The notes: a model not told the origin generated them from the sequence alone. 64,000 nucleotides of DNA from Pseudohongiella sp. (GCA_030651695.1 JAUSCD010000012.1:409392-473391), one strand, 5' to 3'. Positions 26,399-35,598 are shown, numbered from the stretch's first letter. Numbers and translations: made by a program.

Positions 26399-27657
26399 AT
26401 CCGAGTACGTCGATCAGTCATACCCATCGCCTGCCGGGCAAACCAGTGCCTGGCCGGCGGCAGTAACTCCATTCCCAGCAATCCCATATTGCGTCCCAGC
26501 GCCAGTAACGGATTGGTGTTGGAAAACAAACGTGTAGTCAGATCACTGAACATGACAGTTTGCTGCTGATCAGCCTGCTGGCGTTTTTCATATTGTTGCA
26601 ACCAACTGTAGGCTCCTATCTGTGCGTATTGTCCAGCCTCTGCTGTGGTTGCAATCAGATCCGCCAGTTCGCGTGCATCGCGCAAGGCAAGATTCAAACC
26701 TTGCCCGGCTACCGGGTGCAATGTGTGGGCAACGTTGCCCAGCAAAACAATACCAGGTCGTATCTGCTCGGCTGCCAGATTGAGACTCAGTGGAAACAAC
26801 TGCCGCTCGCCGGCCCGTGTGATCTGGCCAAGGCGATAACCAAAACGCCGTTGCAGCGCCGCCAAAAACTCACTATCCGCCAGAGCCATGATGGCTGGCG
26901 CCTCTGCTTCTGTCAGCGTCCACACCAGAGCGCCTCGATGTTCACCCTTCAGATCGGGCAACGGCAGAACTGCCATAGGGCCGGTGTCAGTAAATCGCTC
27001 GAAGGCGTAGCCATCGTGAGATTTTTCAAATGCAATATTGCAGATCAGCGCCTGCTGATCGTAGGTTTTTCGTTTGATACCAATGCCCAGTTTTTCGCAA
27101 ATGGATGATCGACCACCGTCAGCAATAACAATCAGACGACTGTTAACTGTGCATGATTCTGCGTTATCGCGATCAATCCGCAAACTGACACCACACGGCA
27201 CTGGTTTGACTTCGTTTACCGAAGAGCCAGCACTCACATCAAGCTGTGTATTACCACGTAAACCACTGCTGATAACTTTGTTCAGTATGCTGTTTTCCGC
27301 AACATAACCCAGCGCATCAACGTCCATCTCAGTACTGTGCAAACTTGTAGCGCCCATGTGGCCTTTGTCGGACACATGAATATTTCTGATAGCTGTGACA
27401 TGTGGCGCCAAATTGCTCCAGATGTCAGCCTGCTCGTAAATTTTGCGACTGCCCCATGACAAGGCGGTACTGCGCGCATCAAATATCCGGCTGACGTCAT
27501 CAGTGTTGTCCACGCAAAGCGATGTGTTATCCACCAGCAGAATACGCAGGGAAGTCTCACCGAGCATGGCTTGCAGCATCAGAGCAAAACTTCCGCCCAC
27601 CAGTCCGCCACCCGCTATCACCACATCGTATTCCGGTTTTATAATGTCAATAAGCAT
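26395..27657 (-). CDS. ubiH: 2-octaprenyl-6-methoxyphenol hydroxylase UbiH
   Basis: 420 residues. FAD motifs are VVIAGGGLVGGSFAL near the N-terminus, LIVIADGGRSSI in the middle and LLGNVAHTLHPVAGQGLNLALRD near the C-terminus; the Asn in LGNVAHTLHP, in place of the usual Asp, is typical of UbiH. It hydroxylates C1 of the quinone ring precursor at the membrane. It lies 45 bp downstream of pepP, as in many gammaproteobacteria, and converges on the DUF1499 gene. Confidence 0.9.
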   Translation of the reverse strand: MLIDIIKPEYDVVIAGGGLVGGSFALMLQAMLGETSLRILLVDNTSLCVDNTDDVSRIFDARSTALSWGSRKIYEQADIWSNLAPHVTAIRNIHVSDKGHMGATSLHSTEMDVDALGYVAENSILNKVISSGLRGNTQLDVSAGSSVNEVKPVPCGVSLRIDRDNAESCTVNSRLIVIADGGRSSICEKLGIGIKRKTYDQQALICNIAFEKSHDGYAFERFTDTGPMAVLPLPDLKGEHRGALVWTLTEAEAPAIMALADSEFLAALQRRFGYRLGQITRAGERQLFPLSLNLAAEQIRPGIVLLGNVAHTLHPVAGQGLNLALRDARELADLIATTAEAGQYAQIGAYSWLQQYEKRQQADQQQTVMFSDLTTRLFSNTNPLLALGRNMGLLGMELLPPARHWFARQAMGMTDRRTRI

Positions 27658-27702
27658 TGTGGTTCCGTTTAATCTGTATGAGTAACTGCATCTATGCCTG
27701 AA

Positions 27703-29151
27703 TCAGTTATTGCGGGTTGCCATCAGCGCTTCAATTTCTTCCGTGGTTTTTGGCACTGCTGCGGTCAATACCACATTACCTTTGCGTGTTACCAACACAT
27801 CGTCCTCAATCCGGATACCAATTCCTCGCCATTTTTTAGCAACTTTTTTGTTGTCTGCTGCCACATAGATTCCCGGCTCAATGGTGGTGACCATACCCGG
27901 TTCAAGAGTGCGGGGTTTGCCCCCTTGCTGATAGCTTCCGGCATCATGCACATCAATACCCAGCCAGTGGCCGGCACGATGCATATAAAAATCGCGGTAG
28001 GCGCCGGACTTGATTAACTCATCTGTTTTACCTTTCAGAAGACCCAGCTCAGCCAGACCTTCTGTAATGACCCGCACCGTCACATTATGTGGCTCGTCCC
28101 ATGCAACGCCAGCACGGATTACCTTGATGGCTTCCAGCTGCGCTTTTAATACGATGTCGTATAACGCCTTCTGCTCTTTGCCGAAGCGGCCACTGACCGG
28201 GAATGTACGGGTGATATCTGCGGCGTAATATTCGTATTCACAACCGGCATCAATCAACACCAGATCACCATCATGCAGAGGCTGGTTGTTATTGATGTAG
28301 TGCAGAATACAGGCATTACTGCCGCCAGCCACGATGCTGTTATAGGCCGGTGCGCGACTGCCTGCCATCATAAATTCGTGCAGCATTTCGGCTTCCAGAT
28401 GGTATTCAGAGCGCCCCTCTCTGGCAGCCAGCATGGCGCGTTTATGGGCGCGCGCGGAAATGTCAGCTGCTTCCTGCATCAGTTCGATTTCACCTTTGCT
28501 CTTGAACAGTCGCATCTCATGAATCAGCGGATCCAACGCAATAAACTCCACCGGCGGATTGGCACCCTGACGCACACGACTGCGCACAACCTTCACCCAG
28601 CCCATGATGCGCTCGTCAAATGCAGCGTCTTTGCCAATAGGTGAATACACCCGCTCACAGCCATCAATCAGATTGGGCAGAATGGTGTCGATGTCGGCAA
28701 TTGAGTAAGCCTCATCAATCAGCAATTCAGTTTTGGCCTGCTGCGGCCCGGTCAGAATCCCTGTCCATAGCTCCTTGGTTTTGTCTTTGGGCTGGCAAAA
28801 CAGTACAACTTCACCTTGTTTACGCCCGGGAATCAGCGCCAGCACAGCATCATCTTCAGTAAAACCAGTAAGATAGTAAAAATCACTATCCTGACGATAG
28901 GTGTATTCGGTGTCATGGCTACGCGTGCGCAGAGGCGCCGCACACAGCAGGGCAATGCTGTGTTTTTTCATCTGCGACATCAGTGCACGACGTCGGGAGG
29001 CAGCCTCCCGGTAAAGGCCTTCCCCGGCCAAAGAAAAAGCCGGTTTTCCTGTTGATTGGATTTTTTGAGGTTTTGCTGCCACTTTTACCATGCCTGCTGT
29101 TACACCTTTGGATTGTTTCAAAGTGAATGTACCGTCACTGATTGTTCTCAT
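27703..29151 (-). CDS. pepP: Xaa-Pro aminopeptidase PepP
   Basis: 482 residues, creatinase/pita-bread fold preceded by an N-terminal domain. Dinuclear manganese ligands are recognisable: Asp in LIDAGCEY, Asp in AADITRTFP, His in HRAGHWLGIDVHD, Glu in TIEPGIY and Glu in GIRIEDDV. It removes N-terminal residues next to proline in cytoplasmic peptides. About 30 extra N-terminal residues rich in Lys and Thr precede the family core; AAAGG five bases before the ATG at 29151 supports this start, though ATG at 29091 is possible. Upstream of ubiH; the UPF0149 (ygfB) gene usually found here is absent. Confidence 0.92.
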   Translation of the reverse strand: MRTISDGTFTLKQSKGVTAGMVKVAAKPQKIQSTGKPAFSLAGEGLYREAASRRRALMSQMKKHSIALLCAAPLRTRSHDTEYTYRQDSDFYYLTGFTEDDAVLALIPGRKQGEVVLFCQPKDKTKELWTGILTGPQQAKTELLIDEAYSIADIDTILPNLIDGCERVYSPIGKDAAFDERIMGWVKVVRSRVRQGANPPVEFIALDPLIHEMRLFKSKGEIELMQEAADISARAHKRAMLAAREGRSEYHLEAEMLHEFMMAGSRAPAYNSIVAGGSNACILHYINNNQPLHDGDLVLIDAGCEYEYYAADITRTFPVSGRFGKEQKALYDIVLKAQLEAIKVIRAGVAWDEPHNVTVRVITEGLAELGLLKGKTDELIKSGAYRDFYMHRAGHWLGIDVHDAGSYQQGGKPRTLEPGMVTTIEPGIYVAADNKKVAKKWRGIGIRIEDDVLVTRKGNVVLTAAVPKTTEEIEALMATRNN

Positions 29152-29255
29152 AACGCCTTTTTTTGTAGAGAGTTTTTGACAAGCGTTATTGACCGTCTAC
29201 AGACACGTCTCTATAGTAAGCCTCACACCCGCTTCAGCGTATCTATTCGCTATGA

Positions 29256-29480
29256 ATGGCCGATATGAATGACGATCAATTCAACACACTGGATGAGAAA
29301 ATCACAGCGCTGATTGCCTTGTGTGCTGCCATGAAGCAGGAAAATCAACTGCTCAGGGCTGGTCAGCATAACTGGCAAAGTGAGCGTCAGCAACTGCTGG
29401 AAAACAACCGTCAGGCCAAGGCTCGTCTGGAGTCTGTGCTCAGCCGCCTGCGATCCATGGAACAGTCCCAGAGCGCCTGA
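29256..29480 (+). CDS. Small coiled-coil protein, ZapB-like (TIGR02449 type)
   Basis: 74 residues, almost entirely helical with heptad leucines (LDEKITALIALCAAMKQENQ and the following LENNRQAKARLESVLSRL). This family commonly precedes zapA in gammaproteobacteria and resembles ZapB, so a role in the Z-ring is plausible. Its stop is followed one base later by the zapA ATG. Divergent from pepP. Confidence 0.75.
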   Translation: MADMNDDQFNTLDEKITALIALCAAMKQENQLLRAGQHNWQSERQQLLENNRQAKARLESVLSRLRSMEQSQSA

Positions 29481-29481
29481 T

Positions 29482-29805
29482 ATGAGCACTTCTCAAGAAA
29501 CAGCCAGCACGGTTGTTGTCAAAATCCTCGATCGCGAATATCAGATCAGCTGCCCTCCCTCTGAGCAGGATGCTTTGCTCAAATCTGCCCGCCATCTCGA
29601 TGAAAACATGCGAAAAATCAAATCGCGCGGCACAATTCACGGGCTTGAAAAAATTTCCGTGATGGCAGCTTTGAACATTACTCATGAATTGTTGCAGAAA
29701 AATCGCCAGATAAATGAATCCCGTCAAAGCGCTGCGCAACAGATTAAATACCTTGAAGATAAGGTCGAGAGAGCACTGCAAAACTACCGCCAAATCGAAC
29801 TGTAG
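29482..29805 (+). CDS. zapA: Cell division protein ZapA
   Basis: 107 residues. The N-terminal globular domain (VVVKILDREYQISCP, then ALLKSARHLDENMRKIK) and the C-terminal coiled coil (ITHELLQKNRQINESRQ onward) match ZapA, which bundles FtsZ filaments. The ATG follows the ZapB-like stop by one base. Located directly upstream of 6S RNA, the conserved zapA-ssrS-fau order. Confidence 0.9.
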   Translation: MSTSQETASTVVVKILDREYQISCPPSEQDALLKSARHLDENMRKIKSRGTIHGLEKISVMAALNITHELLQKNRQINESRQSAAQQIKYLEDKVERALQNYRQIEL

Positions 29806-29841
29806 TAGATATTTTCTATCGATCCCCTGAATTAACTTGGT

Positions 29842-29847
29842 TATACT
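29842..29847 (+). promoter_or_regulatory. -10 element of 6S RNA
   Basis: TATACT ends 6 bases before the predicted 6S RNA start near 29854. The -35 region is weak (TCGATC). Confidence 0.45.
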
Positions 29848-29853
29848 CCAGTC

Positions 29854-30040
29854 ATAGTCACCTGGGGTGAACGTCAGCTGAAAGTGTCCTTGAGCCGATA
29901 TTCACAACCCTGGAGGCTCCTCGATAGATGTTGTTGTGCATGTCCGCCTGACGGAAAGCCTTATGCATCGCAGGAGCCACCACCTGAGCCTCTGGGTTCA
30001 GGGCTAATTTGGCAGCGGCACCCTGGATGACTTCCAAACT
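29854..30040 (+). ncRNA. ssrS: 6S RNA
   Basis: The stretch between zapA and fau carries the 6S hallmarks: CCTTGAGCCGATATTCACAA as the 5' conserved segment, GACGGAAAGCCTTA in the distal part, CACCTGAGCC and GGGTTCAGGGCTAATTT near the 3' side. The terminal stem is CACCTGGGGTG (29859-29869) with CACCCTGGATG (30019-30029), fully paired allowing G-U. 6S RNA mimics an open promoter and sequesters sigma-70 RNA polymerase in stationary phase. Exact ends are estimates. The 3' end is ~17 bases before the fau ATG, the known coupling. Confidence 0.92.
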
Positions 30041-30056
30041 ACAGCATCTGATATTC

Positions 30057-30734
30057 ATGACAGACTCCCCACTGTATTCAGATTCCTCCGACACTGCCTC
30101 AGCGCAGTATCCGCAAATTCGTCAGCAGATCCGCCATACGGCACTGACTCAACGCCGACAACTTTCTTTCTGCCAGCAACAGTCCGCAGAAAAGGCTTTG
30201 TGTCGCCAACTTAAGCGCGTGTCCGCCTATCGCAGAGCCAGATCAGTAGCACTTTACCTTTCTACGGCCAGTGAGGCAGGCACAGCCAGGCTGCTGAAGA
30301 TGGTCCTGCGCGATGGGAAACGCTGTTTTTTGCCAGTGCTGCATCCCTGGCAAAAACATAAAATGCTGTTTGTACGTTATACGGGGGCAGAGTTTTTGCG
30401 ATCTAACCGATGGGGCATCAAAGAGCCGCAGTTAGCACAACAGCGGTGTTTGAAACCGACGCAACTTGATCTGGTGATACTGCCATTGGTGGCTTTTGAT
30501 ATGGAAGGGCACAGACTGGGAATGGGCAAAGGGTATTACGATCGCGCCTTTGCATTCCGCTGCCAGACCGAAGGCAAACCCTTTCTGCTTGGTCTGGCAC
30601 ACGAATGTCAGCTGGCCGGCCAATTACTGCCGGTTGCAGCCTGGGATGTCGATCTGGATGCGGTGGCTACTGCTGACCGCATCATCACGTTCAGAGCAAA
30701 CCGCTCTGTGCCACTCCACTTACAAGAACGCTGA
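30057..30734 (+). CDS. fau: 5-formyltetrahydrofolate cyclo-ligase
   Basis: 225 residues. Family landmarks: the basic N-terminal RQQIRHTALTQRR region, RARSVALYLSTASEAGT, and the nucleotide loop GMGKGYYDRAF. It converts 5-formyl-THF to 5,10-methenyl-THF using ATP. The ATG at 30057 is chosen; an in-frame TTG at 30009 lies inside 6S RNA. Position immediately after ssrS is conserved and in E. coli the gene is ygfA. Confidence 0.9.
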   Translation: MTDSPLYSDSSDTASAQYPQIRQQIRHTALTQRRQLSFCQQQSAEKALCRQLKRVSAYRRARSVALYLSTASEAGTARLLKMVLRDGKRCFLPVLHPWQKHKMLFVRYTGAEFLRSNRWGIKEPQLAQQRCLKPTQLDLVILPLVAFDMEGHRLGMGKGYYDRAFAFRCQTEGKPFLLGLAHECQLAGQLLPVAAWDVDLDAVATADRIITFRANRSVPLHLQER

Positions 30735-30920
30735 GGGCAAACAGGAATACAACAACGGTCAGCATATCGGGTTTGCGTTTCATGAGATGCCTGCCAATTT
30801 AATTATTTTTGCTTTCCAGTTAATTAAAGCTCTTATCTAACTCAAAATCCAGATAATGACCCTAACGCGCTGAAGATTAATACAATATTTTCTTCTTAAC
30901 AATTGTATTGCTGATTTTTC

Positions 30921-30946
30921 ACACATTTTTTTTGCCAAAAATGTGT
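30921..30946. repeat. AT-rich inverted repeat upstream of imuA
   Basis: ACACATTTTT (30921-30930) and AAAAATGTGT (30937-30946), perfect 10-bp arms with a 6-base centre. May end fau transcripts or bind a nucleoid protein. Confidence 0.4.
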
Positions 30947-30982
30947 TAATTGTAAAAATCCTGCTTGCCCGAACCAGAAATG

Positions 30983-30998
30983 CTGTATACATTAACAG
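30983..30998. promoter_or_regulatory. LexA box 1 upstream of imuA
   Basis: CTGTATACATTAACAG, a perfect CTGT-N8-ACAG match to the gammaproteobacterial SOS box, 43 bp before the imuA ATG. Confidence 0.85.
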
Positions 30999-31003
30999 CA
31001 CTA

Positions 31004-31019
31004 CTGACTATATATACAG
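31004..31019. promoter_or_regulatory. LexA box 2 upstream of imuA
   Basis: CTGACTATATATACAG, one mismatch (CTGA for CTGT) in an otherwise ideal site with the TATATA centre of strong boxes. Its centre is 21 bp from box 1, two helical turns, so two LexA dimers would lie on the same DNA face. Confidence 0.8.
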
Positions 31020-31041
31020 TTAACTGGTGTCGGAGCCACTC

Positions 31042-31875
31042 ATGCATACACAAGACGGCCACTCTCACAATATCCCGGGAGCTGTAACCCGCAGCGCTGG
31101 CAGCCTCAGTCCCGAGGCAGATATGCAGACAAGGGTAAAACAGCTGCTGGCTCAAACACCGGCTCTTTGGCAGGGCATAGCTCCCGCCAATAATATCTAC
31201 CTGCATCCGACCGCAGCAGGCCCACGCACAGTAAGCACCCGCAACATACCCACAGATCTGTTTGCGGATGGCTCCGACAACCCGGCAGAGAAGGATCCGG
31301 CCACCACTGCTGTACCCTCACAAAGCACTGGTTTTGCTGAACTGGACAAGCTGTTGCCCTGGGGTGGATGGCCTGTCAGTGGCCTGATCGAAATTGTCAG
31401 CCGGCACAAAGCCGTAGGAGAGCTACAGCTGTTGATGCCCTTGTTGCGCCAGCGCAGCCATCAACAACAATCCCTGTTGTGGATTACGCCTCCCTATACT
31501 CTGCATGGGCCGGCTCTGGCCAACTCCGGTATTAATATCCGCAACAGTTTTGTGATTCCCTCTCAGACTGGCTGCAACAATGCACTCTGGAGCATTGAGA
31601 AAGCTCTGCAGTCCACTGAGTGCGGCATGGTGCTGGCCTGGCAGAACTGGTTAAGTGCACGTGTTGTCCGTCGCCTGCAACTGGCGGCCAATGAGGGCAA
31701 AACTCTGGGCGTTTTATTCCATCAGAGACCCGTACCTCATTCGCCCGCAACTCTGCAGCTTGAAATCAGTGCAGCACCGCTTGCGGCAGATGGTAGTCGA
31801 CAATTGAATGTCCGACTTTTAAAGGCCAAAGGCAGCCACCGCCAGGGAGAAATTCGGCTGCACCTGCCCGGTTAA
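31042..31875 (+). CDS. imuA: Translesion synthesis accessory protein ImuA
   Basis: 277 residues. The central block TGFAELDKLLPWGGWPVSGLIEI is typical of ImuA, a RecA/SulA-like protein lacking a good Walker A (no GKT here), as in the family. It works with ImuB and DnaE2 in damage-induced mutagenesis. ATG at 31042 preferred, with CGGAG six bases upstream; GTG at 31027 is an alternative. Two LexA boxes lie directly upstream. imuB begins 7 bp after the stop. Confidence 0.88.
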   Translation: MHTQDGHSHNIPGAVTRSAGSLSPEADMQTRVKQLLAQTPALWQGIAPANNIYLHPTAAGPRTVSTRNIPTDLFADGSDNPAEKDPATTAVPSQSTGFAELDKLLPWGGWPVSGLIEIVSRHKAVGELQLLMPLLRQRSHQQQSLLWITPPYTLHGPALANSGINIRNSFVIPSQTGCNNALWSIEKALQSTECGMVLAWQNWLSARVVRRLQLAANEGKTLGVLFHQRPVPHSPATLQLEISAAPLAADGSRQLNVRLLKAKGSHRQGEIRLHLPG

Positions 31876-31882
31876 ATCCGCC

Positions 31883-33295
31883 ATGTTAAAAACCAGACAT
31901 GCTCTGTTACCGGGCAGGACAAGTCGTCTGCGCCCGGTAGCGCCATCTAAGAATTACCTCACATCTCAATACCCGCGCTCACTTTGGTATGCCCTGTATT
32001 TCCCTCAGTTAACTGAAGAGAATAAGTCTGATCAGCATATGATCAAAGAGCTGGCTGGTGTTTGCCTGCAGGTAAGCGATCACATTGCAATTGTCAGTGG
32101 TAATGCGATCGTGTTGGAGATACGCAGCAGTTTGAAATACTTTGGAGGCGTGAGCCGGATACGTCAGACCATACAAGTTGCCTTGCAGGCCCGGTTGCAA
32201 CAATGGGATCTGTCAGTTGTCTATTACGACGCAGCCACTCCGAGTGCCAGCGCCAGCTCACTGCTGGCCCGGGCAAAGATTAGTCAGTTAGTGCCTGATG
32301 CTATGAATTTGCGTTCGGCCCTGGGCTCAATAAGCATTGCACATCTTACGCTGGATGCAAAACTGCTTAACCGGCTGGAGCGCTGCGGTCTGCTTTATCT
32401 ACGGGATCTATGGCGTCTTCCGCCAGCGGGTTTACGCATCCGCTTTGGTCGCACACTGAGTGATTATCTGGAGCAACTACTGGCTCAACGCCCATCAACT
32501 TTAAGCCGCTGGCAACCTGCTCTCTCTTTTTGTGAGACATTGACCCCCGATGCCCGTGCAGAAACTCAACAGGACATTCTTGTTCTTGCTTCGGAGTTGC
32601 TTTTAAAAATGCAACAGTTTCTGCAAAAACACCATAAATCTACCGATCATATTTTGTTCGAACTTTATGATGAAACAGGATCAATGCGATCCTTCAGGCT
32701 TGGTACGCGCCGACCTGTGCGCGAAAAAGCTATCTGGACATTGCTGCTGGAGAATCGTATTGCTGGCATAAATATTTTCAGTAGCGTCAGCTCTCTTACT
32801 TTATCAATTCTGGATTTTCATGATTACCAGCCTATGGGAGCTCATCCAAAAGAACGGGGAAAAGCGCCGGGCACAGCAACTGGTAACAGCTTGCTGGAAG
32901 CGCTAGCCGCCCGGCTTGGTGAGCATTCAATTTTCTGTCTGAATCATCAGGAAGACTACGATCCGGTTGCTGCCGGCAAGTATCTTGAATATTCTGACAC
33001 TCAAAAAATTCCTTTACAAAAAAACAGGCAGCAAGCACGGGGTTTTGGTTTTAAAGAACAACAACCATGCTGGTTGTTGTCATCACCACTGCCTTTGAGG
33101 TTGCTGCACGAGTTGCCCGTTTACCTTTCGCCGCTGACTTTCTTGCGCGGCCCCGAACGGATTGAAACACACTGGTGGTCAGGGAAGGATATCAGACGTG
33201 ATTATTACATTGCATCTAATCAGCAAGGCATGATGTTGTGGGTCTATCGGGATATTGGAAAACGCTCGTGGTTCTTGCAGGGACTATTTGCCTGA
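31883..33295 (+). CDS. imuB: Y-family polymerase-like mutasome protein ImuB
   Basis: 470 residues of the DinB/UmuC-like fold without polymerase residues: the first catalytic Asp position reads WYALYFPQL rather than the usual D-x-D-x-F, and the SLDE-type motif is replaced by SSLKYFGG. ImuB is a catalytically dead scaffold that binds the beta clamp and recruits DnaE2. A C-terminal OB/RecA-like tail follows (PVYLSPLTFLRGPERIETHW). Seven bp after imuA, cotranscribed under LexA control. Ends 5 bp before the convergent HD-GYP gene. Confidence 0.9.
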   Translation: MLKTRHALLPGRTSRLRPVAPSKNYLTSQYPRSLWYALYFPQLTEENKSDQHMIKELAGVCLQVSDHIAIVSGNAIVLEIRSSLKYFGGVSRIRQTIQVALQARLQQWDLSVVYYDAATPSASASSLLARAKISQLVPDAMNLRSALGSISIAHLTLDAKLLNRLERCGLLYLRDLWRLPPAGLRIRFGRTLSDYLEQLLAQRPSTLSRWQPALSFCETLTPDARAETQQDILVLASELLLKMQQFLQKHHKSTDHILFELYDETGSMRSFRLGTRRPVREKAIWTLLLENRIAGINIFSSVSSLTLSILDFHDYQPMGAHPKERGKAPGTATGNSLLEALAARLGEHSIFCLNHQEDYDPVAAGKYLEYSDTQKIPLQKNRQQARGFGFKEQQPCWLLSSPLPLRLLHELPVYLSPLTFLRGPERIETHWWSGKDIRRDYYIASNQQGMMLWVYRDIGKRSWFLQGLFA

Positions 33296-33300
33296 CAAGG

Positions 33301-34539
33301 TCATAATTCGCTCTGCCAGAGTTCGTCGAGATAAGGAAAGTTCCATTTCTCAAGCGGCTCACGCGCCTCAATAGTTTCCGTGTTACCGGGTAACGACAGA
33401 TCGATTACTGACTGCGAAACCGGTAATTTTGATCTCACTGAAAAGAATACTTTTACCTTTGGCTTAAGCATATTACCCTCATTCTGCTCAATCACTACGG
33501 CCAGACGCTGACTGCTCAAACGCACAAGAGAACCTGTCGGATAAATACCTATGGTTTTTATAAAAGCCTGGAACAGCACAGGATCAAAATGTCCTTTCCA
33601 TTGAGCCATACGCTGCAATGATTCTGCCGGCCCCCAACCCTTTTTATATGGCCTGTTGGAAGTGATTGCATCATAAACATCACAGATGGCACCCATTCGC
33701 GCAAGACGGGTAATCTGATCTCCCTGCAACCCATGTGGATAACCTGAACCGTCGTACTTTTCGTGATGATGCAAACACACATCAATAACTTCAGTTGAAA
33801 TATCTCCAGCCGTCGTAAGAATTTCTGCACCTCTGACAGGATGCGATTTAACAACAGTAAATTCCGAGTCCGTCAGGGCACCTGGTTTATTGAGGATCAG
33901 ATCGGGCACAGCCATCTTCCCAACATCATGTAACAAGCCGGCGCTTCCTGCGTGGCGAACCTCAAAATCACTCATGCCCAACTCACGGGCAAGTGCCACC
34001 ATCATGGCGCACACGGCTACAGAGTGCATGTAGGTATAGTCATCCGCAGTTTTCAGACGAGCCAGCGTAATCAGTGCCTGGGGATGTCTCTCAACCGAAG
34101 CGGTGATCTGCTCAACCACATGATTAGCGGTTTCCATAGAAACCGCGCGCCCCATACGGGCTTCGCTGAACATATCAATAACAGCGCTCTTTGAGCGATT
34201 ACAAAGCTCGCGGGCACGACTGAACTCCTGATGGAAGCTGCTCTTTTCGGTTTTGACAACAGGCACCCTGCCAGCGCCAGCAGTTCTGACAGCGATCCCC
34301 GATGCAGGGGTTCGTGTCAGCACAGGTGTTGGCTTGACTTCCAGCTGTGGTTTGCTGCTTGCGCCGCGACTCTCATCGATACTGACCTCATCAATGCCAC
34401 AGGTTTTTAGCAACACAAGGTCTTGCGGATCATCAAGTAGAAATTTGGTTTTCCAGAACGGATGTTTGATCCACGAGCCATGCAACTCCTGCACAAACAT
34501 GCCAAGCTTCAGCTCTTTAACCGATATGCGTTTGATCAT
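33301..34539 (-). CDS. DUF3391/HD-GYP cyclic di-GMP phosphodiesterase
   Basis: 412 residues. N-terminal DUF3391 (ISVKELKLGMFVQEL and GSWIKHPFW), a linker, and an HD-GYP domain from about 165: HSVAVCAMMVALA, HDVGK (metal-binding HD), HPVRGAEIL, HHHEKYDGSGYPHGL (the GYP motif) and DVYDAITSNRPYK. All metal and GYP residues seem present, so it should hydrolyse c-di-GMP to pGpG or GMP. The ATG at 34539 has AGGAG six bases upstream. No other c-di-GMP gene is nearby; motAB are 15 kb away. Confidence 0.88.
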   Translation of the reverse strand: MIKRISVKELKLGMFVQELHGSWIKHPFWKTKFLLDDPQDLVLLKTCGIDEVSIDESRGASSKPQLEVKPTPVLTRTPASGIAVRTAGAGRVPVVKTEKSSFHQEFSRARELCNRSKSAVIDMFSEARMGRAVSMETANHVVEQITASVERHPQALITLARLKTADDYTYMHSVAVCAMMVALARELGMSDFEVRHAGSAGLLHDVGKMAVPDLILNKPGALTDSEFTVVKSHPVRGAEILTTAGDISTEVIDVCLHHHEKYDGSGYPHGLQGDQITRLARMGAICDVYDAITSNRPYKKGWGPAESLQRMAQWKGHFDPVLFQAFIKTIGIYPTGSLVRLSSQRLAVVIEQNEGNMLKPKVKVFFSVRSKLPVSQSVIDLSLPGNTETIEAREPLEKWNFPYLDELWQSEL

Positions 34540-34663
34540 CAAATACTCCTGCTGACACTAAGGCAGACATCAGCGGCGGTCATATTATCGACTGCCCAAG
34601 AGATATGAAAGTGCTAGAATTCATCATAGAGAATCAGCCGCGCAGCCATCAAAAGTAAACAAC

Positions 34664-35596
34664 ATGAATGACACAACAAAAGCCTGGTTGCAGATCCACT
34701 TCTGCGTAGTGCTTTGGGGCTTCACTGCGATTCTGGGCAAACTCATCACACTGGACGCATTGCCTTTGGTGTTATGGCGCATGAGCTTGGTAGCAATAAC
34801 TCTTCTGCTCGTGCCATCAATCATAAAATCCTTGCGCAACATGTCATGGCGTCTGATTGGTATTTATACCGGTATCGGTATTCTGGTCACACTGCACTGG
34901 CTGACATTTTACGGCGCCATTCGCTTGTCCAACGCCTCAGTGACCGTGACTTGTATCGCAACTGTACCGGTTTTTCTGGCCATTCTTGAGCCCATACTGG
35001 CTGGCCGTCGTTTCCAGACATCAGAACTCTTGCTTGGCCTGATGGTGCTGCCCGGTATTGTGCTTGTGGTCGGCGGCACTCCCGCTCAAATGAATGCAGG
35101 TATTGTTATGGGCTTGATATCAGCGCTATTTGTTGCGCTGTTTGCAGCACTGAACAAACGCTACATTCTCAAAGCAGATGCCTTGGCCATCACCACTATT
35201 GAAATGGCGGCCGGCTCTGTTTTCTTGCTTGGTTTAGCACTGCTGTACACCCTCATCCCCGCACTGCCTATGGTTGCAGGAATTCTTGAAAACCCGACCC
35301 AGATGTTCGCGCTGCCGCAAGGCACTGATATGCTCTGGTTGCTGTTGCTGGCTTTTGGCTGCACGCTGTTGCCCTTTGCGTTATCCCTGGTTGCATTACG
35401 CCAACTGTCTGCCTACGCCAGCTCACTGGCTATCAACCTTGAACCGTTGTATGCCATTGCGCTGGCCGCCGTTTTTCTGGGTGAACAACAGGAAGTCAGC
35501 GCCGGATTTTATCTGGGCGCGGCACTGATCATGGCGGTTGTACTGATTTATCCTTGGTGGGCGAGACGGGGCAGTGTGCTGGCCGGCAGCCGCTGA
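34664..35596 (+). CDS. EamA/DMT-family transporter
   Basis: 310 residues with ten predicted membrane helices in two EamA halves (LQIHFCVVLWGFTAILGK at the start of the first, GIVMGLISALFVALFAALNK at the start of the second, and PLYAIALAAVFLGEQ in the last). Members export amino acids or metabolites across the inner membrane; substrate unknown. Ends 2 bp from the convergent exported-protein gene. Confidence 0.82.
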   Translation: MNDTTKAWLQIHFCVVLWGFTAILGKLITLDALPLVLWRMSLVAITLLLVPSIIKSLRNMSWRLIGIYTGIGILVTLHWLTFYGAIRLSNASVTVTCIATVPVFLAILEPILAGRRFQTSELLLGLMVLPGIVLVVGGTPAQMNAGIVMGLISALFVALFAALNKRYILKADALAITTIEMAAGSVFLLGLALLYTLIPALPMVAGILENPTQMFALPQGTDMLWLLLLAFGCTLLPFALSLVALRQLSAYASSLAINLEPLYAIALAAVFLGEQQEVSAGFYLGAALIMAVVLIYPWWARRGSVLAGSR

Positions 35597-35598
35597 TT

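Larger units (their letters stand above)
30735..31041. other. AT-rich spacer between fau and imuA
   Basis: 307 bp without a credible gene. It contains an AT-rich inverted repeat (30921-30946) and two LexA boxes near its right end. A leftward 86-codon frame here has no recognisable features and crosses both boxes. Confidence 0.6.

Noticed and set aside
30946..31206. 86-codon leftward frame over the imuA promoter
   Set aside because: Crosses both LexA boxes and the imuA start, with no recognisable features.
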